From assembly GCA_960531495.1 (NCBI GenBank), contig OY482855.1, positions 434,001 to 498,000 of the forward strand: 64,000 nt of DNA. The letters are read 5' to 3'. The DNA is from Zeus faber (Eukaryota > Chordata > Actinopteri > Zeiformes > Zeidae). Positions 15,001-25,787 of this stretch are shown one piece after another. Position 1 is the first letter of the stretch. Each line of letters opens with the position of its first letter. The position numbers and the translations under genes are program-made. The notes below the pieces were generated by a model. That model did not search any database. It saw only the letters and a program-made list of their open reading frames with translations, and was not told the origin of the DNA.

Positions 15001-18000
15001 AAAGAAAGATTGAAAGATTGAAAGATTAAAAGAAAGATTGAATGTTGGAAAGAAAGATTGAAAGAAAGATTTAAAGAAAGAAAGATTGAAAGAAAGAATG
15101 AAAGAAAGATTGAAAGATAGATGGAAAGAAAGATTGAAAGAAAGAAAGATTGAAAGAATAACAAAAGAAAGATTGAAAGATTGGAAGAAATATTGAAAGA
15201 TAGAAAAATTGAAAGAAAGAAAGATTGAAAAAAAGAATTAAAGAAAGATTGAAAGATTGAAAGAAAGAATGAAAGAAAGATTGAAAGATTGAAAGATTGA
15301 AATATTGAAAGAAAGAATGAAAGAAAGATTGAAAGATTGAAAGATTGAAATAAAGATTGAAAGTTTGAAAGAAAGATTGAAAGAAAGATTTAAAGAAAGA
15401 AAGATTGAAAGAAATATTGAAAGAAAGATTGAAAGATTGAAAGAAAGATTGAAAGAAAGAATGAAAGAAAGATTGAACGATTGAAATATTGAAATAAAGA
15501 ATGAAAGTTTGAAAGAAAGATTGAAAGAAAGTTTTAAAGAAAGAAAGATTGAAAGTAAAAAAGATTGAAAGAAATATTGAAAGAAAGATTGAAAGATTGA
15601 AAAAAAGAATAAAAGAAAGATTGAAAGAATGAAAGAAAGATTGAAATAAATAATGAAAGAAAGATTGAAAGAAGGAATGAAAGAATGAAAGAAAGATTGA
15701 AAGATTGAAAGAAATATTGAAAGTAAGAACGATTGAAAAATTGAAAGAAAGAATGAAAGATTGAAAGAAAGATTGAAAGATTGAAAGAAAGATTGAAAAA
15801 ATGAAAGATTGAAAGAAAGAATAAAAGAAAGATTGAAAGAACGATTGAAAGATTGAAAGAAAGAATGAAAGAAAGATTAAAGGAAGGAATCAAAGAATGA
15901 AAGAAAGATTGAAAGATTGAAAGAAATATTGAAAGAAAGAGAGAATGAAAGTAAGAAAGATTGAAAGAAAGATTGAAAGTAATAAAGATTGAAAGAAAGA
16001 ATGAAAGAAAAATTGAAAGATTGATAGATTGAAAGAAAGATTGAAAGAAAGATTGAAAGAAAGATTGAAAGACTGAAAGAAAGAATGAATAAAAGAAAGA
16101 TTGAAAGATTGAAAGATTGAAAGATTGAAAGAAAGGTTGAAAGAAAGATTTATAGAAAGAATGAAAGAAAGATTGAAAAAACAAAGAAAGATTGAAAGAA
16201 ATATTGAAAGATTGAAAGAAAGAATGAAAGAAAGATTGAAAAAAGATTGAAAAAAAGAAAAATTGAAAGAAAGATTGAAAGAAATATTGAAAGACTGAAG
16301 GAAAGAATGAAAGAAAGATGGAAAGAAAGATTGAATGAAAGAAAGATTGAAAGTAAGAAAGATTGAAAGAAATATTGAAAGAAAGATTGAAAGATTGAAA
16401 GAAAGAATGAAAGAAAGATTGAAAGATTGAAAGATTGAAAGAAAGAATGAAAGAAAGAGTGAAAGATTGAAAGAAAAATTGAAAGAAAGATTGAAAGATT
16501 GAAAGAAAGATTGAAAGTTTGAAAGAAATATTGAAAGACTGAAAGAAAGATTGCAAGAAAGATTGAAAAAAGAAAGAAAGATTGAAAGATTCAATGAAAG
16601 AAAGATTGAAAGATTAAAAGAAAGAATGAAAGAAAGATTGAAAAATTGAAAGATTGAAAGAAAGACTAAAAGAAAGAAAGAACGATTGAAAGAAAGATTG
16701 AAAGAAAGATTGAAAGAAAGAAAGATTGTAAGAAAGAATGAAACAAAGATTGAAATAAAGAAAGAAAGAAAGATTGAAAGAAAGATTGAAAGACTGAAAG
16801 AAAGAATGAAAGAAAGATTGAAAGTTTGAAAGAAAGAATAAAAGAATTAAAGAAAGATTGAAAGAAATATTGAAAGAAAGAATGAAAGAAAGATTGAAAG
16901 ATTGAAAGAAAAATTGAAAGAAAGATTGAAAGATTGAAAGAAAGATTGAAAGTTTGAAAGAAATATTGAAAGACTGAAAGAAAGATTGCAAGAAAGATTG
17001 AAAAAAGAAAGAAAGATTGAAAGATTCAATGAAAGAAAGATTGAAAGATTAAAAGAAAGAATGAAAGAAAGATTGAAAAATTGAAAGATTGAAAGAAAGA
17101 CTAAAAGAAAGAAAGAACGATTGAAAGAAAGATTGAAAGAAAGATTGAAAGAAAGAAAGATTGTAAGAAAGAATGAAACAAAGATTGAAATAAAGAAAGA
17201 AAGAAAGATTGAAAGAAAGATTTAAAGACTGAAAGAAAGAATGAAAGAAAGATTGAAAGTTTGAAAGAAAGAATAAAAGAATTAAAGAAAGATTGAAAGA
17301 AATATTGAAAGAAAGAATGAAAGAAAGATTGAAAGATTAAACATTTGAAAGAAAGATTGCAAGAAAGATTGAAAAAAGAAAGATTGAAAGAAATAATGAA
17401 AGATAGATTGAACGATTGGAAGAAATATTGAAAGATAGAAAAATTGAAAGTAAGAAAGATTGAAAGAAATAATGAAAGAAAGATTGAAAGATTGAAAGAA
17501 AGAATGAAAGAAAGATTGAAAGATTGGAAGAAATATTGAAAGATAGAAAAATTGAAAGAAAGAAAGATTGAAAAAAAGAATGAAAGAAAGATTGAAAGAT
17601 TGAAAGATTGAAATATTGAAAGAAAGAATGAAAGAAAGATTGAAAGATTGAAAGAAATATTGAAAGAAAGAGAGATTGAAAGAAAGATTGAAAGTTTGAA
17701 AGAAAGATTGAAAGAAAGATTGAAAGAAAGATTGAAAGACTGAAAGAAAGAATGAAAGAAAGATTGAAAGTTTGAAAGAAAGAATAAAAGAATTAAAGAA
17801 AGATTGAAAGAAATATTGAAAGAAAGAATGAAAGAAAGATTGAAAGATTAAACAATTGAAAGAAAGATTGCAAGAAAGATTGAAAAAAGAAAGATTGCAA
17901 GAAAGATTGAAAAAAGAAAGATTGCAAGAAAGATTGAAAAAAGAAAGATTGAAAGAAATAATGAAAGAAAGATTGAACGATTGGAAGAAATATTGAAAGA

Positions 18001-19712
18001 TAGAAAAATTGAAAGTAAGAAAGATTGAAAGAAATAATGAAAGAAAGATTGAAAGATTGAAAGAAAGAATGAAAGAAAGATTGAAAGATTGGAAGAAATA
18101 TTGAAAGATAGAAAAATTGAAAGAAAGAAAGATTGAAAAAAAGAATTAAAGAAAGATTGAAAGATTGAAAGAAAGAATGAAAGAAAGATTGAAAGATTGA
18201 AAGATTGAAATATTGAAAGAAAGAATGAAAGAAAGATTGAAAGATTGAAAGAAATATTGAAAGAAAGAGAGATTGAAAGAAAGATTGAAAGTTTGAAAGA
18301 AAGATTGAAAGAAAGATTTAAAGAAAGAAAGATTGAAAGAAATATTGAAAGAAAGATTGAAAGATTGAAAGAAAGATTGAAAGAAAGAATGAAAGAAAGA
18401 TTGAACGATTGAAATATTGAAATAAAGAATGAAAGTTTGAAAGAAAGATTGAAAGAAAGTTTTAAAGAAAGAAAGATTGAAAGAAAGTTTTAAAGAAAGA
18501 AAGATTGAAAGTAAAAAAGATTGAAAGAAATATTGAAAGAAAGATTGAAAGATTGAAAAAAAGAATAAAAGAAAGATTGAAAGAATGAAAGAAAGATTGA
18601 AATAAATAATGAAAGAAAGATTGAAAGAAGGAATGAAAGAATGAAAGAAAGATTGAAAGATTGAAAGAAATATTGAAAGAAAGAACAATTGAAAGATTGA
18701 AAGAAAGAATGAAAGATTGAAAGAAAGATTGAAAGATTGAAAGAAAAATTGAAAAAATGAAAGATTGAAAGAAAGAATAAAAGAAAGATTGAAAGAACGA
18801 TTGAAAGATTGAAAGAAAGAATGAAAGAAAGATTAAAGGAAGGAATGAAAGAATGAAAGAAAGATTGAAAGATTGAAAGAAATATTGAAAGAAAGAACGA
18901 TTGAAAGATTGAAAGAAAGAATTAAAGATTGAAAGAAAGATTGAAAGATTGAAAGAAAGATTGAAAAAATGAAAGATTGAAAGAAAGAATAAAAGAAAGA
19001 TTGAAAGAACGATTGAAAGATTGAAAGAAAGAATGAAAGATTGAAAGAAACATTGAAAGAAAGATTGAAAGATTGAAAGAAAGAATGAAAGAGAGATTGA
19101 AAGATTGAATGAAAGATTGAAAGATCGATTGAAAGATTGAAAGATTGAAAGAAAGATTAAAAGAAAGATTGAAAGTTTGAAAGAAAGATTTAAAGAAAGA
19201 TTGAAATATTGAAAGAAATATTGAAAGAGAGAAAGATTAAAAGTAAGAAAGATTGAAAGAAAGAATGAAAGAAAGATTGAATGATTGAAAGATTGAAAGA
19301 AAGATTGAAAGAAAGAAAGATTGAAAGAAAGAATGAAAGATTGAAAGAAGGAATGAAAGAATGAAAGAAAGATTGAAAGAAAGATTGAAAGAAATATTGA
19401 AAGAAAGAAAGATTGAAAGTAAGAAAGATTGAAAGAAAGAATGAAAGAAAGATTGAAAGATTGAAAGAAAGATTGAAAAAAGAAAGATTGAAAGAAAGAT
19501 TGAAAGAAAGATTGAACGACTGAAAGAAAGAATGAAAGAAAGATTGAAAGATAGATTGAAAGAGAGATTGAAAGAAATATTGAAAGACTGAAAGAGAGAA
19601 AGAAAGAAAGAATGAAAGAAAGATTGAAAGAAAGAAAGAAAAATTGAAAGAAAGATTGAAAGATTGAAAGAAAGATTGAAAGAACGATTGAAATAAAGGA
19701 GAACGAAAGAAA
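1..19712. repeat. GAAA/GATT low-complexity array (19.7 kb)
   Basis: Almost every base fits a mixture of the words GAAA, GATT and GAAT, most often as GAAAGATT and GAAAGAAT. The plus strand is nearly free of C, so it is purine-rich with T interruptions. Words are shuffled, not strictly periodic, and larger blocks are copied (see findings at 1,345-3,215 and 12,051-17,029). Rare C bases (for example in GAACGATT) serve as internal landmarks. Long minus-strand frames rich in Phe, Leu, Ser and Ile occur because TTTC/AATC words contain no stop in any minus frame; I do not regard them as genes. The array starts before the window. Confidence 0.97.
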
Positions 19713-19762
19713 GGTTGATCCATTAACATCAGCACAACCCCATTGTGTTTATTGTTCTATGA
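19713..19762. other. Short unique spacer at array edge
   Basis: About 50 bp of ordinary sequence separates the main GAAA/GATT array from a small detached island of the same words. I see no gene in it. Confidence 0.6.
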
Positions 19763-19832
19763 TAAGATTGAAAGAAAGATTGAAAATAAGATTGAAAGAA
19801 ACAAAGATTGAAAGAAAGATTAAAAAAAAAAG
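19763..19832. repeat. Detached island of the GAAA/GATT repeat
   Basis: Some 70 bp of GATTGAAAGAAA words, ending in an A-run, lie just past the unique spacer. This marks the decaying right edge of the array. Beyond it the composition changes abruptly to pyrimidine-rich sequence. Confidence 0.85.
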
Positions 19833-19962
19833 AGTACTAGTCACTTTTAAAAAATCATTTGTCCTATGGATTAAATGCCATACACACTTGCATCTCTCCC
19901 CTCCCACCCCACACACATTCACATGACCAATCCTCCCAACACCCACACACACATGCGTACAT

Positions 19963-19963
<1 letters not shown>

Positions 19964-19998
<35 letters not shown>
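19964..19998. repeat. CA microsatellite
   Basis: A perfect (CA)n run of about 35 bp, preceded by imperfect CA-rich sequence from about 19,905. It lies about 27 bp left of the gypsy LTR boundary. Confidence 0.95.
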
Positions 19999-20001
<3 letters not shown>

Positions 20002-20020
20002 CACAGGAATAAATGTACCC

Positions 20021-20025
20021 GTACA
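20021..20025. repeat. Target site duplication, left copy (GTACA)
   Basis: GTACA lies directly before the TGTTA start of the left LTR and recurs exactly after the TGACA end of the right LTR at 22,421-22,425. Five-base duplications are usual for Ty3/gypsy integration. The match fixes both element ends. Confidence 0.85.
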
Positions 20026-20528
20026 TGTTAGGCCCACGGCCTCCCAGCGCCACTAGAGGCCGCCCTTGCCCCATCTGCAGCTCCCTACTCAGACCCAATT
20101 GCACACACCTGGGATCAATTACCCGCACTGTATTTAGCCCCAGCTTCCTAGCCATTCCTTGCCAGACCGTCAACTAGCTTTCCCCGAGTTGCATCGGGAT
20201 TGGCTCCCTTCCTAGTTCCTAGTTCCTAGTTCCTAGTTCCCAGTTCCCAGTTCCAAGTTCCTAGTTTATGTCTTGTTGTCTCGCCTTCCCTTCACCTGTC
20301 TGTCTCCGCTTGTCGACCAGGACTCTCCACCCAGCCTGGTTCCCCGTCTCTCCACCCGGATCCTGGACCCCATCTCCTGGTCATCATCGTCCCTGCCCTG
20401 CCCTGCTCCATCCCCTCCCGACCAGGTCCCCCCGGCCAGCTCCACCGTCCCAGTTAATAAACATCCCTTGCCTGCCTCCCGTGTCCCTGTGTCGTGCGTT
20501 TGGGTTCCTCCCTGTTCGGGTCGTGACA
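20026..20528 (+). repeat. 5' LTR of the gypsy element
   Basis: Begins TGTTAGG and ends GTGACA. A weak TATA-like TATTTAG lies near 20,130 and an AATAAA polyadenylation signal near 20,457. A short tandem of CCTAGTT/CCCAGTT words spans about 20,210-20,262. From about 20,173 onward it matches the right LTR closely. The right copy has about 12 extra bases just after AATAAAC, so the left copy probably lost them. The sequence directly after the LTR, near 20,529, is where a primer-binding site is expected; I could not assign a tRNA. Confidence 0.85.
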
Positions 20529-20549
20529 GTACGGTCTGGCCAGGAAAAC

Positions 20550-21540
20550 ATGGACCCAGCCGACACAGAAGGGCTCCGCCGCGCACTCCGGGACAGAGGA
20601 GTGTTGCTTGGGCAACATGACCGGGTCCTCCGGGACATCGCGGAACACCTCCGGACCATCTCTGCGGCCGTCAGCAGCCTGCAGGGCCCTCCGGCCCCCG
20701 TGGCCTCCCCTGCTCCTCCGACCTGCCCTCCTTCCCCCACCAGGGCTCCCAGCGCCTCTCTCGTTCCCCCTGAGCCCCACGTTCCGGCTCCAGCGCCTTA
20801 CGACGGCGATTTCGGCACCTGCCGCGCCTTCCTTGTGCAGTGCGCGGTGGTTTTCCAACAGCGGCTGTCGTCGTACGACTCCGATAGTGCCCACATCGCG
20901 TTCCTCATCTCCTGCCTGAGAGGGGCGGCTCTCGGCTGGGGTTCCGCGGTTTGGAGTCAGGGGGGTCCCTTGAGTCTCTCCTACGATCTGTTTACCCGCG
21001 AAATGAGGAGAGTCTTCGACCACCCAGTTTGCGGCAAGGAGGCCGCCAGAAGACTCCTCTCCCTCCGCCAGGGTTCCCGTAGCGTCGCCTCCCTCGTCGT
21101 CGAGTTCCGGACTCTAGCCGCGGAAAGCGGCTGGAATGACGGAGCCCTGCAGGACGTGTTCCAGCGTGCCCTGAACGACGAGTTGCGGGACGAGCTGGCA
21201 CGGCGGGACGAGCCCACGGACCTGGACCAACTAGTGGAGACCTCAATCCGCCTGGACAACCGGCTACGGGAGCGCCATCGCGAGAGGGAGGGGGCGAGCC
21301 TCCAGTCCGTGCCTCCCGCCTGGGCGGCCACGCCCCAGTCTCCAGCGCCCGCTACTCTTGGGCGCCGCACAAGTCCCCCGACTCTCTCCGATGCCGAGCC
21401 AATGCAGCTTGGTCGCTCCCGGATCTACCCAGAGGAGCGAGCACGCCGCCTACAGACCGGTGCCTCTATGTATTGCGGTCGGCTGGGACACCTCTGAGCC
21501 ACCTGCCCGGTCCGGCCACGAGAGGGCGACTCCTCGGTAG
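20550..21540 (+). pseudogene. gag: Ty3/gypsy gag (capsid-nucleocapsid), with stop
   Basis: The frame starts at the ATG 22 bp after the LTR (MDPADTEGLRRALRDRG). It has a proline-rich linker around residues 50-80 and a retrotransposon gag core around residues 85-215 (FRTLAAESGW, FQRALNDELRDELA). The zinc knuckle lies at 21,465-21,506 and is damaged twice: the first Cys codon position reads Ser, and a TGA at 21,495-21,497 sits between the His and the last Cys. The frame stays open past the stop and runs into the pol fragment. Gag would package element RNA into virus-like particles; this copy would lack nucleic-acid binding. An upstream in-frame ATG at 20,268 lies inside the LTR and is not the likely start. 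Confidence 0.85.
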
Positions 21541-22036
21541 GGCTACGCTCCGGCCGCTCCTTACCACGTCATCGACCCTATGACTGCGCAATCAACCTCC
21601 TGCCAGGCGCCCCCCTCCCCTGCAGTCGCCTGTATAACGTCTCCCGGTCTGAACAGGAGGCCATGGAGACTCACATCCGCGACTCTCTCGCTGCCAGGAT
21701 TACTCGTCCCTCGTTTTCTCCGCTAGGCGCAGGGTTCTTCTTTGTTGCGGAGAAGGACAAGACCCTCCGTCCTTGCGTCGATTTCAGGGGACTGAACGAT
21801 ATCACGATCAAAGACAAGTACCCCTTGCCCCTGATGGATTCAGTCTTCGTCCCCATCCAGGGGGCCACCCACTTTTCCAAGCTGGACCTCCGCAACGCTT
21901 ACCACCTGGTCCGCATCCGCAAAGGGGACGAGTGGAAGACTGCCTTTAACACCCCGCTCGGTCACTTTGAGTACCTTGTTATGCCCTTTGGGCTGTCAAA
22001 TGCCCCAGCGGTCTTCCAGGCCCTAATTAACGGGAG
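21541..22036 (+). pseudogene. pol: Ty3/gypsy reverse transcriptase fragment
   Basis: In the same frame as gag. It covers the entry segment and the fingers/palm start of a Ty3-type reverse transcriptase: the VDFRGLND and YPLPLMD blocks, the first catalytic Asp in [11 protein letters not shown], and [13 protein letters not shown]. It stops there by deletion, before the YxDD catalytic pair, so it cannot polymerise. No protease domain lies between the knuckle and this fragment, which places the first deletion near 21,540. RNase H and integrase are missing. After about 22,037 the frame reads through right-LTR sequence without meaning. Confidence 0.88.
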
Positions 22037-22041
22037 GTTAG

Positions 22042-22420
22042 CAACTAGCTTTCCCCGAGTTGCATCGCCGCGTCAGCCGCGTCAGCCGCGTCAGCGATTG
22101 GCTCCCTTCCTAGTTCCTAGTTCCCAGTTCCAAGTTCCAAGTTCCTAGTTTATGTCTTGTTGTCTCGCCTTCCCTTCACCTGTCTGTCTCCGCTGGTCGA
22201 CCAGGACTCTCCACCCAGCCTGGTTCCCCGTCTCTCCACCCGGATCCTGGACCCCATCTCCTGGTCATCATCGTCCCTGTCCTGCCCTGCTCCATCCCCC
22301 CCCGACCAGGTCCCCCCGGCCAGCTCCACCGTCCCGGTTAATAAACATCACTTTATTATTTGCCTGCCTCCCGTGTCCCTGTGTCGTGCGTTTGGGTTCC
22401 TCCCTGTTCTGGTCGTGACA
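22042..22420 (+). repeat. 3' LTR of the gypsy element, 5'-truncated
   Basis: Matches the left LTR from its position ~20,173 to its end, with AATAAA near 22,340 and terminal GTGACA. It lacks about 150 bp of the U3 start, replaced by the pol junction. It carries a private tandem of three GCCGCGTCA words at 22,067-22,093. Confidence 0.88.
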
Positions 22421-22425
22421 GTACA
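22421..22425. repeat. Target site duplication, right copy (GTACA)
   Basis: Identical to 20,021-20,025 and directly after the LTR end. Confidence 0.85.
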
Positions 22426-22559
22426 TCCAGTATGTATACACACACAGTCATGTTAACCTATACACTGTGGTTTAAACAGGACTACGTACTACCCATATGC
22501 ACTCACAGCACTGTGTATATCCTCTCCCACCACACACATTCACATAACAAACCGTCCCG

Positions 22560-22560
<1 letters not shown>

Positions 22561-22592
<32 letters not shown>
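22561..22592. repeat. CA microsatellite
   Basis: A perfect run of 16 CA units. The 135 bp between the gypsy element and this run are CA-rich and hold nothing else I can name. Confidence 0.95.
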
Positions 22593-22594
<2 letters not shown>

Positions 22595-23270
22595 GATGCA
22601 AGTCATATCAACACAGCTGAAGCCGCCTTGTGTTATGAATTCCTCTCATGCCGCAGCCTTCAGCTCTCCAGTAGCTCTCCAGCAGCTCCTCGTGTCCCAG
22701 CAGAGCTGCCGTGCAGTTGTTCTGCTGCTAAAGGCTGTCAACGTTCAGCGGGCGGACGCTCGTTTGCCCCCACCCTCCGAGCTCCCCTGCCATCCAGGGT
22801 CCTTCTGACCCCCCCCCCCCCCCTTTAGCAGGGAGCTTGCCATCCTGCTTCTGTGTGTGGCCAGAGTCCACCGCTGCACACATCCCCTGGCCGACACGGC
22901 CCGTTGTGTTGTTTTTTTTTTATAATAGGGGGGATAAACAAAGTGTGTGTGTGGCGGAACAATCTCACGGGTTACAGGGGCCAAGTTGGGTTCACCTGTC
23001 GACGATGACGAAGCCCGGCATTGACGTGCAAGCTTGGCGGCGGTAGTGGAGTCGGGTGGTGGGGGTAGGCAGACTCAGAGCTTTACAAGGAGCGGGGCCG
23101 GGAAATGTGGCGCACGGCTGAAGGCGACGTAGCTAAATCACCTCCACGGGGTGTTTACGGGGAAGGATCATTAGCGAGCTCGGCTACCTGCGTTACCCCT
23201 CGCTCTCCCTCCGTCAGCGTTTCGGCAGGAGTCCAGGGAGTCTGATGCCCTCATTAATAAAGATTACTAT
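22593..23270. other. GC-rich non-coding stretch, possible CpG-rich promoter region
   Basis: Mixed sequence with a C15 run at 22,809-22,823, a T-run near 22,912, and many CG dinucleotides between about 22,990 and 23,225. Only short frames are present and none resembles a protein I know. The GC content drops sharply after 23,260. It could be a promoter or first-exon region for sequence downstream, but no transcript evidence is visible. Confidence 0.3.
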
Positions 23271-24910
23271 CTTATCCTACAATGAATAGTAGTAATTTTA
23301 ATAATTATGCCGAACAGCGATAAACTTAATCTCATTAAATTAATGCCCAATCGTTCTTCTTTACAAAGAATAATCGACGTATTCATAATAATAAATAATA
23401 ATTTGGCTATCAAAATGCGTCATTATAGACGTTTTTTTTTATATCTTAATGGTATATTTTGTACGATCACATTAGCATGATGCAATAATAATTTTGGGAA
23501 TGCATTATTAAAATATATTAAAATAATTTATTTGGATGGAGTAATTTTTTGGAGAAGCTTCCGCATTGCGGGAGGAGAACGTCTGAGAGAAGCACACTAT
23601 ATTTACCCTATCTCCTCATGCCGTGACTGTGCCCAATATTGAAACAGCAGAAGAAGAACGGGGGCAATAAAATGGATATAGAGTAAGTGCACGAAAAAAA
23701 AATGTTTTAGAAAGTTAACTTTTCAATTGTTACACGTTTTTGCTGTTAAATGCTAGCAGTTTTGTGTTATAACACGATATAACACGGAGAGATTATGCAT
23801 GCAAAAGTTAATGACTTTGTTTTATTTTATAAAGCCGTTTTTAACATGCACAGTATCTAGCTTTAGTTAAATGTGTGTTGGAGTGGAGTGTTAACTAGCA
23901 TTTAGATTTAGTTTACTGTGTGTTGGTGCAGGGAGACGGTACTGTGAGAGAGAGACGGTTTTCAAACAGACAGACGGACCCGCTAGCTAAGTTTCACTTG
24001 ATCGGTTCTCCACCAAAGCGTGCTGAGAGAGTCCGGACTGTTTTTTGCCAGTTTAGACTTTATTTGAAGGTACAATGGTACCTCGACTTATGACTGCATC
24101 TACTTACTAATCCAAGATACGATAGTCGCGAAAATTAGCATCGTCTTACGACTGACTGCTCCAAGATACGACCGTGGAAATTTGTAGTTGGCGCGTCGGC
24201 GTCAGTCAGCGGGCGAACTACATCGTGTGTGCACGTTGTTCGTGGCTTATCGATTTTTTTTTCATATTTACTGTGTTTGTGCTGTGCATTTTGTTTTTTT
24301 GTTTTTTAACTTATGAAAGCAATATGTGCTCTCTGTCATTTGGGTGGGCCGGCTGTACAAGTGGTTGCCTGCTGAAATAGAATATTTTCTGCAATGATAT
24401 CTGTTATCCTCGGGCAGTGCCTGACTTTAAGGATAAACAGTAAAAGATAACATTTATAAAGTCGCGATCATGTGGGACATCTGGAACAATCACAGCATCC
24501 CATTTTGCTGGTTCATACACATTGCTGTATGGAGGTGATTTAGCAGCATGAGAAATGTACCACTGAATTTTGGAATCCTAAATAGTTGTAACTGGTTCTA
24601 ATGTTGTGGCTGATCGGTGTGTATGTTGTTGTATGATGTTGTTGTGATTTTATTTTTTCCTATTGAAATAAAAAAAAATGAAAGTCAAACCTGATTTTAA
24701 ATTTCACTCATCCTTTGGTCATGAAATGGAAAAATAATTTTTCAATTTTGATTTTTGTATCTCCAAAAAAGCAAAATTTGAAAACCACTCATACCCCATT
24801 TTTTCCATTTCTGATTCTGAATTGAGAATAGAGTAACCAAAAGATACAGCGATTGAAAGACCTGGTCTACACTCCTAATTGTATTTGTCCTTTTACATTT
24901 CTATTTCTAT
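23271..24910. other. AT-rich intergenic or intronic sequence
   Basis: No long coding frame. At 23,672-23,682 a short ATGGATATAGA followed by GTAAGTG looks like a possible first coding exon with a good splice donor, but eleven bases cannot carry weight. Around 24,072-24,175 the words GGTACCTCGACTTATGA and CCAAGATACGA (the latter twice) look like the edge of a decayed DNA-transposon or MITE; I found no second terminus. Confidence 0.35.
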
Positions 24911-24915
24911 CTTAG

Positions 24916-25139
24916 AAATCTCTGAGAGAAGGAGGTGGTTACCTGAGGAGGTCCATGCGGTGGAAAAGAACCTGAAGGCTTTCATTGAAAGTGGTAAAGT
25001 GCCGGGAAGGACTGAGTGTGATGCATGTATTAGAGCTTCACCTGAAGCTCTAAACCAGCGAAGCTGGACTGCATTGAAGTACTATGTAAAAAATCGTATC
25101 ACTGCCATCCAATGCGAAAGTGCGAGAAGAATTTATTAA
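24916..25139 (+). CDS. Terminal exon with SANT/Myb-like domain (partial gene)
   Basis: A pyrimidine-rich tract ending in CTTAG gives a good splice acceptor just before the exon. The frame runs about 73 codons to TAA at 25,137-25,139. It shows a basic RRRW start, a helix around VEKNLKAFI, a CDAC pair, and a second Trp before LKYYVKNRI. The spacing of aromatic residues resembles the SANT/Myb-like C-terminal domain seen in many uncharacterised fish proteins, which is recognition, not a search result. Such domains usually bind DNA or histone tails. No start codon belongs to the exon and I could not find upstream exons, so it may be a live last exon or an orphan fragment of a multicopy gene. No stop or frameshift is visible in the domain. 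Confidence 0.5.
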
Positions 25140-25317
25140 TAGAGTTGTTAAAGCATTTGCTCAAACATGTTGGTTCACGTTAATCAAAAATGTTGGTTCA
25201 TTTGATGCAACTTCATTTTGATGATGTTTGTGTTGTTCGTTGGCATCCTGAGTACCCAGGTATACACTGGAGTTCAACTAGTTATTGATTTTATCAGGCG
25301 AAAACATTGATAATTAG

Positions 25318-25787
25318 TAGTTAGGTGCAGTCAAAGGCCGCAAGTCAATTCATCTGCTGATAACAACTGACTCTACGGTGGCCAACGGGAAAACTCTGCA
25401 ACTAAAGAAAATACATGTAAATAGACAAAACGCAAGCAAATTTAGAAAATGTCATCATCAATTTGACAACACAGGCAACAACACAATGGAAAAGTTCACA
25501 AAGGAACAAACTTAAAATAAAAACATCAAGAAATGTTTGTGTATCATATCTGATATATTCCCCAAATGAAGTATCCGTGGTGAATTGCTTTTAAGTTTGT
25601 TTCTGTGCAAATGTTTCCATTGTTTTGCATCTCTTGCCTGTGTTGTCAAATTGATGATGATGTTTTCTGAATTTGCTTGTGTTTTGTCTATTTGCAGTGA
25701 GTTTTCCTGCCGACCACCGTAGGGTAGGTTTTTATCAGCAGATTAATTGAAAATGGATAGTTAGGTGCAGGCAAAGGCCAAAGGTCA
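25318..25787. mobile_element. Foldback (long inverted repeat) element
   Basis: Sequence from 25,347 to about 25,517 pairs with the reverse complement of about 25,589-25,748, with scattered mismatches and small gaps, leaving a ~70-bp loop. Shared landmarks include TCTGCTGATA, the complement of CTACGGTGG, AATAGACAAAAC and ATCATCAATTTGACAACACAGGC. Outside both arms lie imperfect direct repeats of about 30 bp (25,318-25,347 and 25,758-25,787, beginning TAGTTAGGTGCAG). No transposase frame exists inside. It fits a non-autonomous foldback or MITE-like element, though 30 bp is long for a target duplication. Confidence 0.75.

Larger units (their letters stand above)
20026..22420 (+). mobile_element. 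Ty3/gypsy LTR retrotransposon, internally deleted
   Basis: The element runs from TGTTA to TGACA and is flanked by GTACA on both sides. The order is left LTR (503 bp), gag, a fragment of reverse transcriptase, and a right LTR lacking its first ~150 bp. Protease, most of reverse transcriptase, RNase H and integrase are absent, so at 2.4 kb it is well under half the length of complete gypsy elements. gag and the pol fragment share one reading frame, broken by a TGA at 21,495. One deletion joined the end of gag to pol near 21,540; the other joined pol to the middle of the right LTR near 22,040. The intact target duplication implies that the deletions arose in place or were copied together with the ends. 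It cannot move on its own. Confidence 0.9.

Noticed and set aside
20454..21370. Several long minus-strand frames over the gypsy gag
   Set aside because: Shadows of a GC-rich coding frame. The plus frame carries the recognisable gag motifs.
24174..24380. 68-codon frame with a hydrophobic stretch
   Set aside because: The hydrophobic part comes from a T-rich run, and the start overlaps transposon-like sequence.
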